Assembly: GCA_029933535.1 (NCBI GenBank) | Contig: JAOZNZ010000217.1 | Span: forward strand, 1-5,979 | From: a bacterium | Lineage (GTDB): Bacteria > Auribacterota > UBA3054 > B51-G9 | Reading direction: 5' to 3' | DNA: 5,979 nucleotides | Shown: in pieces, positions 1 through 5,783 of the stretch | Position numbering within the stretch: the first letter of the stretch is position 1 | How the letters are laid out: each line of letters opens with the position of its first letter | Program-made: the position numbers and the translations under genes | The notes under the pieces: generated by a model | The model's input: the letters and a program-made list of their open reading frames with translations, nothing else | Told to the model about the DNA's origin: nothing | The model's database searches: none

Positions 1-280
1 AATATTTAATAAACTTGTAAAAGCAGGTGTCATTAAAAGCGTTCGCGGCGTTAACGGTGGTTATAGGCTTCGACATTCTCCGGAAAACACATCGGTTTTA
101 ACTGTATTAGAAATTCTTGAAGGACCGATTAATTTTCATGAAAGCACTGATAAAAATGGAGCTGTTTTTTCTCTTTTTACAGATGCTGAAAACGAACTGA
201 GAAAAGTTTTTGATGTTTCTTTAAAAGATATGCTCGAGAAACAAAAGAAAATTAACAATCAAATTATCTATTATATTTAA
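1..280 (+). CDS. Rrf2-family transcriptional regulator, C-terminal part (CymR-like, no Fe-S cysteines)
   Basis: The gene is cut by the left window edge; 92 codons read in frame from base 2 to the TAA at 278-280. The visible protein begins inside the winged helix-turn-helix: residues 4-23 read KLVKAGVIKSVRGVNGGYRL, the recognition helix end and the R-G-x-x-G-G-Y-x-L wing typical of Rrf2 proteins. The dimerisation helix follows (TVLEILEGPI) and then a C-terminal helix rich in charged residues. IscR and NsrR carry three cysteines just after this point; here the loop (NFHESTDKNGAVF) is short and there is no cysteine anywhere in the visible part. That is the pattern of Fe-S-free members such as Bacillus CymR, the repressor of cysteine metabolism. 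The sulfite reductase gene starts 2 bases after the stop, so the regulator probably leads and controls the sulfur operon. Family assignment is firm; the CymR-like role is inference. Confidence 0.85.
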   Translation, partial: IFNKLVKAGVIKSVRGVNGGYRLRHSPENTSVLTVLEILEGPINFHESTDKNGAVFSLFTDAENELRKVFDVSLKDMLEKQKKINNQIIYYI

Positions 281-282
281 TT

Positions 283-1848
283 ATGTTTTATAAAATCCCC
301 TTATCACTTGAAACGGAAATTAACGATTTCGATTTTCATGTCAAAAAATTTGTTGATGGAAAAATTACGTCAAAAGAACTTAAACATGAAAGCGCTCCTT
401 TTGGCGTTTATGAACAAAGAAATACAAAATTTATGATCCGTATCAGATGCGCCGCAGGAATGATTAGTCCGGCTCAATTAAAAACTGTCGCTTTGCTTTC
501 ACAACAATTCGGCGGGAAAGAAATTCATATTACAACAAGACAAGAACTTCAAATTCATGACGTTGAACCGGAAAATATTATTCCCGCAATAAAAGAACTG
601 CGAAAAGTTGGATTGGCCTCTCGTGGCGGTGGTGGAAATGCTTTACGTAATATTCTGGCTTCCTGGGACTCCGGAATTTCAGCGAATGAGGTTTTTGACG
701 TTACTCCTCATGCAGTTGCACTTACAAATAAATTAATAAGTGAAGAAAACTCATGGAAACTTCCCAGAAAATTTAAAATCGCTTTCGCTAATTCTGACAA
801 TGACAATGTTAACGCAAGATGTACCGATGTAGGTTTTATCGCTGTAAAAAAAGACGGCCGGAAAGGTTTTAAAGTTTATGTCGCAGGCGGAATGGGACGG
901 AAATCGCAATCAGGCAACATTTTGCATAACTTCATACCTGAAAATGAATTTTATTTTGTTGCGGAAGCGATAAAATTATTGTTTTATAAATACGGGAACC
1001 GCGAAAACAGAAATCAGGCACGTTTACGTTTTTTATGGAATTCGCTTGGAAAAGAAAAATTCGTTGAACTTTATAACGAAGAGATAGAAAAAATTAAAAA
1101 CTTTAAATTTCCTGAATTTGATATAATAGTTAATGAAGAAAATAAATATAATCCTATTGAACCTGTTAACAGTTTCTCTGAAGAATTTGATGTTTGGAAA
1201 AAAAGATATGTTCGTGAACAAAAACAACCGGGACTTTTCCTGGTTAATGTCCCATTTCTTTTTGGTAACCTTAAAAATAAATGCGTGATTGATCTCGCGG
1301 AATTGTTGGCTGATTTTGGCGATAATGTTGCCCGGTTTACAATACAGCAAAATATAATGCTGAGAAATATTCCTGAAAAATTTCTTGGAAATGTTTATGA
1401 ATTGATCCGTAAAATCACTCCGCTGGCAGCAAAACCAACATTCATCGGGAATTGTATCGTATGTACAGGCTCAGCAATTTGTAAAATCGGAATTGCACGG
1501 CCGCGCGAACTTTTGAAAGCACTTAATGAAAAACTGGAAAAATCAAATTTACCGCTTGATAAACTTCCTGATATAAAAGTTAATCTTTCCGGATGCCCTA
1601 ATTCATGTGCTCAACATCATTTAGCCGATTTAGGATTTGCCGGTAAAATAAAAAGTGAAAATGGCGAAAGAAAATTCTGGTTCTCTGTTTTTGAAAACGC
1701 TGAAGTGAAAAATGATATTCTATGTATGGCAAAAGAAACAGATGAAATACCTGAAGATAAAGTCGTGGATTATATTATCAGAAAGGTGTCGGGTGTCAGG
1801 TGTCAGATGTCAGGTGTAGGGATGAAAAGTCAAAGGTCTAAAGTCTAA
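283..1848 (+). CDS. Siroheme/[4Fe-4S] nitrite/sulfite reductase (probably assimilatory sulfite reductase)
   Basis: A 521-residue protein of the nitrite/sulfite reductase family, which reduces sulfite to sulfide (or nitrite to ammonia) with six electrons at a coupled siroheme and [4Fe-4S] centre in the cytoplasm. The cluster signature is complete: C394-x5-C400 in VCTGSAICKIGIARP and C438-x3-C442 in NLSGCPNSCAQHH, where C442 should bridge cluster and siroheme. The N-terminal half has the ferredoxin-like repeat (about residues 38-105, with ITTRQELQIH at 83-92) and a glycine-rich siroheme contact, GGGGNALRNI at 115-124. A second ferredoxin-like half spans roughly 305-380. Sulfite is favoured as substrate because a CymR-like regulator precedes it and cysH follows. 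The electron donor is unknown; no flavoprotein partner is visible. The start has no Shine-Dalgarno sequence and lies 2 bases after the regulator stop, so translational coupling is likely. The last 20 or so residues, from V502 on, are encoded by tandem repeats and are probably not ancestral. Confidence 0.9.
   Translation: MFYKIPLSLETEINDFDFHVKKFVDGKITSKELKHESAPFGVYEQRNTKFMIRIRCAAGMISPAQLKTVALLSQQFGGKEIHITTRQELQIHDVEPENIIPAIKELRKVGLASRGGGGNALRNILASWDSGISANEVFDVTPHAVALTNKLISEENSWKLPRKFKIAFANSDNDNVNARCTDVGFIAVKKDGRKGFKVYVAGGMGRKSQSGNILHNFIPENEFYFVAEAIKLLFYKYGNRENRNQARLRFLWNSLGKEKFVELYNEEIEKIKNFKFPEFDIIVNEENKYNPIEPVNSFSEEFDVWKKRYVREQKQPGLFLVNVPFLFGNLKNKCVIDLAELLADFGDNVARFTIQQNIMLRNIPEKFLGNVYELIRKITPLAAKPTFIGNCIVCTGSAICKIGIARPRELLKALNEKLEKSNLPLDKLPDIKVNLSGCPNSCAQHHLADLGFAGKIKSENGERKFWFSVFENAEVKNDILCMAKETDEIPEDKVVDYIIRKVSGVRCQMSGVGMKSQRSKV
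1785..1819 (+). repeat. Degenerate heptamer tandem repeat, consensus GGTGTCA, inside the 3' end of the sulfite reductase gene
   Basis: Five 7-bp units in a row: GGTGTCG, GGTGTCA, GGTGTCA, GATGTCA, GGTGTAG. Because 7 is not a multiple of 3, the unit is read in rotating frames and encodes the low-complexity residues V502 to about G513 of the reductase. The array continues directly into the octamer array that follows. No structure or protein is suggested by the repeat itself; it is probably a slippage-prone or mobile short repeat of the kind scattered between genes. Confidence 0.85.
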
Positions 1849-1918
1849 AGGTCTGAAAGTGTGAAAGCGTGAAAGTGATTTATAATTTAACGATTTAATG
1901 ATTTAATGATTTAATGAT
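1832..1918 (+). repeat. Degenerate octamer tandem array with drifting unit (AAAGGTCT to GAAAGTGT to TTAATGAT)
   Basis: The stretch reads as near-continuous 8-bp units: AAAGGTCT, AAAGTCT (one base short), AAAGGTCT, GAAAGTGT, GAAAGCGT, GAAAGTGA, TTTATAAT, TTAACGAT, then three identical TTAATGAT at 1895-1918. The unit changes along the array, yet the spacing of 8 is kept. The TAA at 1846-1848 that ends the sulfite reductase frame is formed at the junction of two units. No promoter or hairpin is evident. It fills about half of the 186-base gap before cysH. Confidence 0.8.
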
Positions 1919-1956
1919 TTTAAATTAATCATTCTGCCAATAACAAATAAAATTTA

Positions 1957-2000
1957 ACCACTTAAGGGACATAAGAAAACATAAGCTTCTTTGTCTTAAA
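1957..2000 (+). repeat. Fragment of an interspersed repeat with CATAAG units
   Basis: Three related blocks about 10-11 bases apart: CACTTAAGGGA at 1959-1969, CATAAGAAAA at 1970-1979, and CATAAG at 1980-1985. They are followed by CTTCTTTGTCTTAA, which is a rough reverse complement of the beginning (TTAAG...). From memory of similar genomes, such blocks occur as longer imperfect palindromes between genes, and this would be a truncated copy; that is inference. The remaining bases up to the cysH start show no ribosome-binding site and no convincing promoter. Confidence 0.45.
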
Positions 2001-2034
2001 ACTTTAATAATTGATTTTAATCGTACTGCTGAAA

Positions 2035-2784
2035 ATGAAACTGAATTTAGAAAAAACTAATAAAGAATTAGAAGGTAAAACTGCCTTAGATATTATTAAA
2101 TGGGCTTACCGAACCTTTGAACATGACTTCATTAAATTGTCAACAAGCTTCGGCGCTGAAGGAATGGTGCTGGTGCACATGTTTGCTAATATTGTTGATT
2201 CACCAAAAATTTTCACAATTGATACCGGAAGACTGTTTCAGTCCACTTATGAAGTGTGGCAGGAACTTATTGATAAATATGGAGTTGAAATAGAAACTTA
2301 TTATCCCGATGCAAATGATATAGCTGAACTTGTCAGCAAAACAGGCCCAAATCTCTTTTACAAAAACGTGGAAAACAGGAAAAAATGCTGCTACGTAAGA
2401 AAAGTCAAACCTTTAAAAAAAGCTTTGGATGATGCTCAGGCATGGGTATCAGGTCTTCGACGTTCGCAGACAGAGTCCCGCGAAGATATTCAAATTGTTT
2501 CGTTCAACGAAACCCACGACTGTTATAAAATAGCACCGCTGGTTAATTGGACGGAAGCTGATGTTTGGGAATATATCCGCAACAATGCCGTTCCTTATGA
2601 TAAGCATCACGATAGAGGATATTTTACCATTGGCTGCGAACCTTGCACACGACCGTCCAGACCGGCTGAAGGTCTTCGTGCAGGAAGATGGTGGTGGGAA
2701 ACCGAAGAACAGAAAGAGTGTGGTCTTCATATTGAGGATGGTAAAATTATCAAAAAGAAACAAAATCCAAGCTGGACGATATAA
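2035..2784 (+). CDS. cysH: Assimilatory adenylylsulfate (APS) reductase, Fe-S type
   Basis: A 249-residue cytoplasmic enzyme that reduces APS (adenosine 5'-phosphosulfate) to sulfite and AMP with thioredoxin as donor. It has the PP-loop nucleotide-binding motif STSFGAE (residues 36-42), the FTIDTGRLF strand (60-68), the arginine-rich GLRRSQ loop (140-145) and the C-terminal KECGLH with catalytic C229. The four cluster cysteines are all present: the C118-C119 pair (KKCCYVRK) and C201-x2-C204 (GCEPCTRP). This CC...CxxC set marks the [4Fe-4S] enzymes that prefer APS over PAPS; the enteric PAPS type lacks it. An in-frame TTG at 2011 would add eight hydrophobic residues, but ATG 2035 gives the usual N-terminus and is preferred; neither start has a clear Shine-Dalgarno sequence. 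The product would feed the upstream sulfite reductase. The 186-base repeat-filled gap after the reductase means co-transcription is likely but not shown. Confidence 0.93.
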   Translation: MKLNLEKTNKELEGKTALDIIKWAYRTFEHDFIKLSTSFGAEGMVLVHMFANIVDSPKIFTIDTGRLFQSTYEVWQELIDKYGVEIETYYPDANDIAELVSKTGPNLFYKNVENRKKCCYVRKVKPLKKALDDAQAWVSGLRRSQTESREDIQIVSFNETHDCYKIAPLVNWTEADVWEYIRNNAVPYDKHHDRGYFTIGCEPCTRPSRPAEGLRAGRWWWETEEQKECGLHIEDGKIIKKKQNPSWTI

Positions 2785-2790
2785 AGAGGT

Positions 2791-2846
2791 GGATTAATGG
2801 AATTATGGAATAGTGGATTGGTGGAGGGATGGAGGGATGGAGTGGT
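2791..2846 (+). repeat. Octamer tandem array, pattern GGAnnnnT, seven units
   Basis: Starting 6 bases after the cysH stop, seven 8-bp units follow without a break: GGATTAAT, GGAATTAT, GGAATAGT, GGATTGGT, GGAGGGAT, GGAGGGAT, GGAGTGGT. Positions 1-3 (GGA) and 8 (T) are invariant while the four middle positions vary. The G-rich strand is the coding strand. The next octamer (GAAATATC) breaks the pattern. It differs in sequence from the array after the sulfite reductase but has the same period. No coding function is apparent. Confidence 0.85.
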
Positions 2847-2871
2847 GAAATATCCTTGTTTTAGCGCTTAT

Positions 2872-2912
2872 GGAGACATCCGCGCGACGTAAATAAAACT
2901 TCGGCTGTCTCC
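2872..2912 (+). other. Imperfect inverted repeat that competes with the next hairpin
   Basis: GGAGACATCCG (2872-2882) is complementary to CGGCTGTCTCC (2902-2912) at 10 of 11 positions, with a 19-base loop. The right arm overlaps both the left arm and the loop of the perfect hairpin at 2897-2922, so the two stems cannot form together. It lies upstream of the GH31 promoter and so would be in the 3' untranslated region of a cysH transcript, if it is transcribed. A role as an RNA switch is speculative. Confidence 0.45.
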
Positions 2913-2922
2913 TGCCGAAGTT
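2897..2922 (+). terminator. Perfect 9-bp hairpin: possible terminator of the sulfur operon or operator beside the GH31 promoter
   Basis: AACTTCGGC (2897-2905) and GCCGAAGTT (2914-2922) form a perfect 9-bp stem with an 8-base loop. On the + strand the tail is TTCTTGAC after the stem's GAAG, only moderately U-rich; on the - strand the stem runs into TTTTATTT, a better tail, but no - strand gene is visible. It sits between the end of cysH and the next promoter, where a terminator is expected. It also ends one base before the -35 hexamer, at about -63 to -38, which is where an activator or repressor site could lie. Both readings are open. Confidence 0.5.
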
Positions 2923-2923
2923 C

Positions 2924-2952
2924 TTGACAAATAATTCGTTTTATGCTACAAT
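2924..2952 (+). promoter_or_regulatory. Sigma-70 type promoter of the GH31 unit
   Basis: TTGACA at 2924-2929 is a perfect -35 hexamer. TACAAT at 2947-2952 is a -10 hexamer with one mismatch to TATAAT. The spacer is exactly 17 bases, and TGC directly before the -10 gives an extended -10 (TGn). Transcription should start near 2959, leaving a leader of about 125 bases before the GH31 gene. So strong a match in an AT-rich gap is unlikely to be chance, though start-site mapping would be needed to prove it. Confidence 0.75.
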
Positions 2953-2958
2953 ATCGGC

Positions 2959-3083
2959 AAGTTTATGCACTATTAGTATTTTTTTATGTTGTTAAAAAGG
3001 TCCGTTATATGAATGTAATGATATCACAAATAACATTAATACCTAAAGAATAGTAAAACAATAAATACATTGAGGCCGAAATA
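2959..3083 (+). other. GH31 leader region with two overlapping mini reading frames
   Basis: This is the presumed 5' untranslated region. An 8-codon frame (MLLKRSVI) runs from ATG 2986 to TGA 3010-3012. A 14-codon frame (MNVMISQITLIPKE) starts at ATG 3009, overlapping that stop as ATGA, has AAAAAGG 8 bases upstream, and ends with TAG at 3051-3053. An imperfect palindrome (AATG.TAT...ATA.CATT) lies at 3017-3037. I recognise no riboswitch. The leader ends with the Shine-Dalgarno GAGG at 3072-3075, 8 bases before the GH31 ATG. The mini frames are weakly supported. Confidence 0.3.
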
Positions 3084-5729
3084 ATGAAAAAAAATATATT
3101 TATAATAATTATAACTTATATTATTATATTTTCAAATAATGTTTATTGTGAAAATACCGCCTCTCAAATCAAATTTAATAATATTCGTGTTCAGTTACTT
3201 AGTAAATCTCTCTTCAGAATCGAGTTAAAAGGAGAAAAAGGATTCGAGGATAGAAAAACATTTACTGTTGTTAATCGTGAATGGCAGGGCGTTAAATTTG
3301 AAGAAGAAAAAAACGGAAACGGTAAAATCATTACAACCGCTGACTATAAAATTATTATTCCTGATAATAAAACTTTGAAAGGTATAAAAGTTTTTGATAA
3401 TAGTGGCAAACTATTGATTGAGTTCGATGCCAATATACCAAAAAATTCCTTTCTTCCCTCGCCGAGTGATTTGCCTGATGTATGGCTGATGGCTGATTCG
3501 CCGCGAATTATTCCTCCTGAATGGGGCGCCACGCCTCCGCCGGCGGATTGTAAACTTCCAAATTCAGGATGGGATATAAATAATAATGCTCCTGACATTT
3601 ATATTTTTTTACCAAAGAAAAGTGGGTATGTAAATTTCAGAAAAGATTTTTTAAAATTAACCGGCGCGATTCCTTTGCCACCACTTTACGCTTTCGGATA
3701 TATTCACAGTCGTTGGTATCCTTACACTGAAAAATCCGCCTTAGAAACAATAGAGAAATACCGCGAAAAAGATTTCCCAATCGATGTTTTCGTTTGTGAT
3801 ACCGATTGGCAGACTGGCTCTTCAGACGACTATGTGGTAAACAAAAAACTTTTTCCTGATATGAAAAGGTTTTTAAAAAGAGCCCATGAAAAAAATGTTA
3901 AAATAATCTTTAATGACCATCCTGAATCAATTGATACTAACGCTCTTTCACCAAAAGAATTAAATTTTAGATGGAATGGTTTAACCTCTATGCTGGCAAT
4001 AGGACTTGACGCATGGTGGTATGACAGGAACTGCCGTGTGGAATTAAACGAGCCGATACCAGGTTTTAAAAAAGAAATATGGGGCATGTGTGTTTATCAC
4101 GATATTACTAGAAAATTCAATCCAAGTAAACGGTCTCTTATATTGAGTAATGTTCAGGGAATCGATAATGGTATTAAAAATTATCCTTCGCATCCTGCCG
4201 CGCATCGTTATCCTATTTGGTGGACCGGCGACACACGATCTAAATGGGAATATTTGCGAAACGGAATTGCTAACGGTGTAAATTCAGGAATTGATTGCCT
4301 GTTGCCATATGTTGGCGAAGATATTGGGGGTCATTCCGGTGATCCAACGGCTGAATTATTTATTCGCTTTATCCAATTTGGTGTGTTATCACCAACAACA
4401 AGGCCACACTGCAAAAAAAATACAACACGCGAGCCGTGGGCTTTTGGAGATAAAGCCGAAAAGATTGTGAGGGATTATGTTCTAATGCGCTATAGGTTAT
4501 TGCCGGTGATTTATTCCGCGGCATACAAAACTTACAAAACAGGAATGCCATTAATGAGGCGGTATGACCTTTATTGGCCTGAATTTGAAAAAGCGAAAGA
4601 CAGTCAACAGTATTTATTTGGTGATGATATATTAGTCGCTCCGATAAGTGAAAATTCATTTGGAACTGCGTTTGAATGTTATTCGAATTTATTTAAAACA
4701 GGAAATGGACAAACAGGATTTAATGCTGAATACTTTAATAATATTAACCTCAAGGGTAAACCTGTTTTATCACGTATAGATAAAACCATTGATTTCGATT
4801 GGAAAAAAGTATCTCCGGATGATAAAGTAAATAATGACCACTTCTCAATTCGATGGAGCTGTAAATTAGGTCCGATGCCCAAAACAGAAGATTATATTTT
4901 CAGATTAACTTCTAATAACGGCTGCCGTTTATGGCTTGACAACAAATTAATAATAGATTCTTGGAATGATAACAACTGGAATCCTTGTTTTTCAACTCAA
5001 AAACTTGTGAAAAATAAAAGTTATAACATTAAACTTGAATATCTTGAGCGTGGTGGAAAGGCTTTCTCCAAATTAAAAATTGGATTTGCTGGAACCCACA
5101 GAATTAAACGCACACTTTGGATTCCGCCGGGTTATTGGCATAATGTTTGGAGTGGCGAACTAATAAAAGGGCCGCGAGAAATTACAGAGATGTATGACAC
5201 AAAAGAAACACCTCTTTTTATTCGTGACGGAGCAATTATTTTTACTATTCCGCAAGTGCAATATACAAATCAAAAGAAATGGAATAAAGTTGTTATTGAC
5301 GCGTATCTGCCGCGAGAAACCGGTATGCAAAAAAGAGAACTTTACGAAGATGACGGTTTTTCAGTTGATTATCAAAAAGGAAATTTTTGTTTGACGTCTG
5401 TTTCATTATCAAAAACTAAAGATAAATATGCTTTAAATATTAGCCCTATGAAAGGCAATTTCCCATCTTCCGTCAAAAAAAGAAACTGGATTGTTCGGCT
5501 TCACATTCCGAAAGAAGAAAAGCTGAATTTACTTTCAGTCAATGGGAAAACTTTAAATATTACATCTGATTACAAAACAATAAAACCGGATAAAAAAATG
5601 GTTGATATGCCTTTTAAAGGTGAAAATTCAGCTGATGGTTTGCTTGGCGGTGATATTGTTGAATTTAAAATAAATAAAATTGATACTAAACAAAATATTG
5701 AAATCGAAATTTCCTGCCTTACGAATTAA
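3084..5729 (+). CDS. Secreted GH31 glycosidase (alpha-glucosidase/alpha-xylosidase type) with inserted PA14 domain
   Basis: An 881-residue exported enzyme of glycoside hydrolase family 31, which cleaves alpha-glycosidic bonds (alpha-glucosides, alpha-xylosides of xyloglucan, or related transfer) with retention. Residues 1-22 are a signal peptide (KK, a hydrophobic run of Ile, then NVYC|EN). The beta-sandwich N-terminal domain spans about 30-190. The barrel begins at PLPPLYAFGY (197-206). The predicted nucleophile is D314 in WWYDRN (311-316) and the acid/base D383 in WWTGDT (379-384); EDIGGHSGD, REPWAFG and MRYRLLPVIYS are further family blocks. A PA14 carbohydrate-binding-like domain lies at about 543-670 (FNAEYF, RLWLDNKLIIDSWND). 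The GH31 C-terminal sandwich resumes at TLWIPPGYW (677-685), and a DUF5110-like domain follows to the end. The start is fixed by the signal peptide and by GAGG 8 bases upstream. Exact substrate cannot be read from the sequence. A second secreted-protein gene follows after 54 bases, suggesting a polysaccharide-use operon. Confidence 0.92.
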   Translation: MKKNIFIIIITYIIIFSNNVYCENTASQIKFNNIRVQLLSKSLFRIELKGEKGFEDRKTFTVVNREWQGVKFEEEKNGNGKIITTADYKIIIPDNKTLKGIKVFDNSGKLLIEFDANIPKNSFLPSPSDLPDVWLMADSPRIIPPEWGATPPPADCKLPNSGWDINNNAPDIYIFLPKKSGYVNFRKDFLKLTGAIPLPPLYAFGYIHSRWYPYTEKSALETIEKYREKDFPIDVFVCDTDWQTGSSDDYVVNKKLFPDMKRFLKRAHEKNVKIIFNDHPESIDTNALSPKELNFRWNGLTSMLAIGLDAWWYDRNCRVELNEPIPGFKKEIWGMCVYHDITRKFNPSKRSLILSNVQGIDNGIKNYPSHPAAHRYPIWWTGDTRSKWEYLRNGIANGVNSGIDCLLPYVGEDIGGHSGDPTAELFIRFIQFGVLSPTTRPHCKKNTTREPWAFGDKAEKIVRDYVLMRYRLLPVIYSAAYKTYKTGMPLMRRYDLYWPEFEKAKDSQQYLFGDDILVAPISENSFGTAFECYSNLFKTGNGQTGFNAEYFNNINLKGKPVLSRIDKTIDFDWKKVSPDDKVNNDHFSIRWSCKLGPMPKTEDYIFRLTSNNGCRLWLDNKLIIDSWNDNNWNPCFSTQKLVKNKSYNIKLEYLERGGKAFSKLKIGFAGTHRIKRTLWIPPGYWHNVWSGELIKGPREITEMYDTKETPLFIRDGAIIFTIPQVQYTNQKKWNKVVIDAYLPRETGMQKRELYEDDGFSVDYQKGNFCLTSVSLSKTKDKYALNISPMKGNFPSSVKKRNWIVRLHIPKEEKLNLLSVNGKTLNITSDYKTIKPDKKMVDMPFKGENSADGLLGGDIVEFKINKIDTKQNIEIEISCLTN

Positions 5730-5783
5730 AATTGAATTTATAACATTAACTTTAATAATGATTATCAAACCCAACACTATTTA
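5730..5783 (+). other. Short intergenic gap with a possible coupling mini-frame
   Basis: These 54 AT-rich bases show no hairpin terminator and no promoter, which supports co-transcription of the GH31 gene and the next one. An 8-codon frame (MIIKPNTI) opens at ATG 5758 and its TAA (5782-5784) overlaps the next ATG as TAATG, an arrangement seen in translational coupling. It has no Shine-Dalgarno sequence and could be chance. Confidence 0.25.

Noticed and set aside
1033..1350. Open frame of 105 codons on the - strand opposite the sulfite reductase
   Set aside because: It lies wholly over a gene with complete family motifs, has a low-complexity Phe/Ile/Lys-rich product, and has no recognisable domain.
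1785..1918. CRISPR array or diversity-generating repeat
   Set aside because: Units are 7-8 bases with no spacers, no long direct repeats, and no cas or reverse transcriptase gene nearby.
1991..2021. Possible promoter TTGTCT...TTTAAT before cysH
   Set aside because: The spacer is 19 bases, both hexamers are poor, and the start would fall almost on the cysH ATG.
2011..2034. TTG start for cysH adding MILIVLLK
   Set aside because: The short hydrophobic addition is not a signal peptide, is not typical of CysH, and ATG 2035 gives the usual length.
2449..2797. Overlapping frames on both strands within cysH (2449-2763 on -, 2561-2797 on +)
   Set aside because: Both overlap the Fe-S motifs and C-terminus of cysH and resemble no known protein; they are shadows of the real gene.
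3017..3037. Imperfect palindrome as a CRP or CcpA operator
   Set aside because: It holds one TGTGA on the - strand but the second half-site does not match, and it does not fit the cre consensus.
3084..3152. Lipoprotein signal for the GH31 enzyme at C22
   Set aside because: The residues before Cys (Asn-Val-Tyr) do not fit a lipobox; ordinary export is the simpler reading.
3344..5394. Several 66-96 codon frames opposite or within the GH31 gene
   Set aside because: All fall inside one continuous, motif-complete GH31 coding region and show no start signals or domains of their own.
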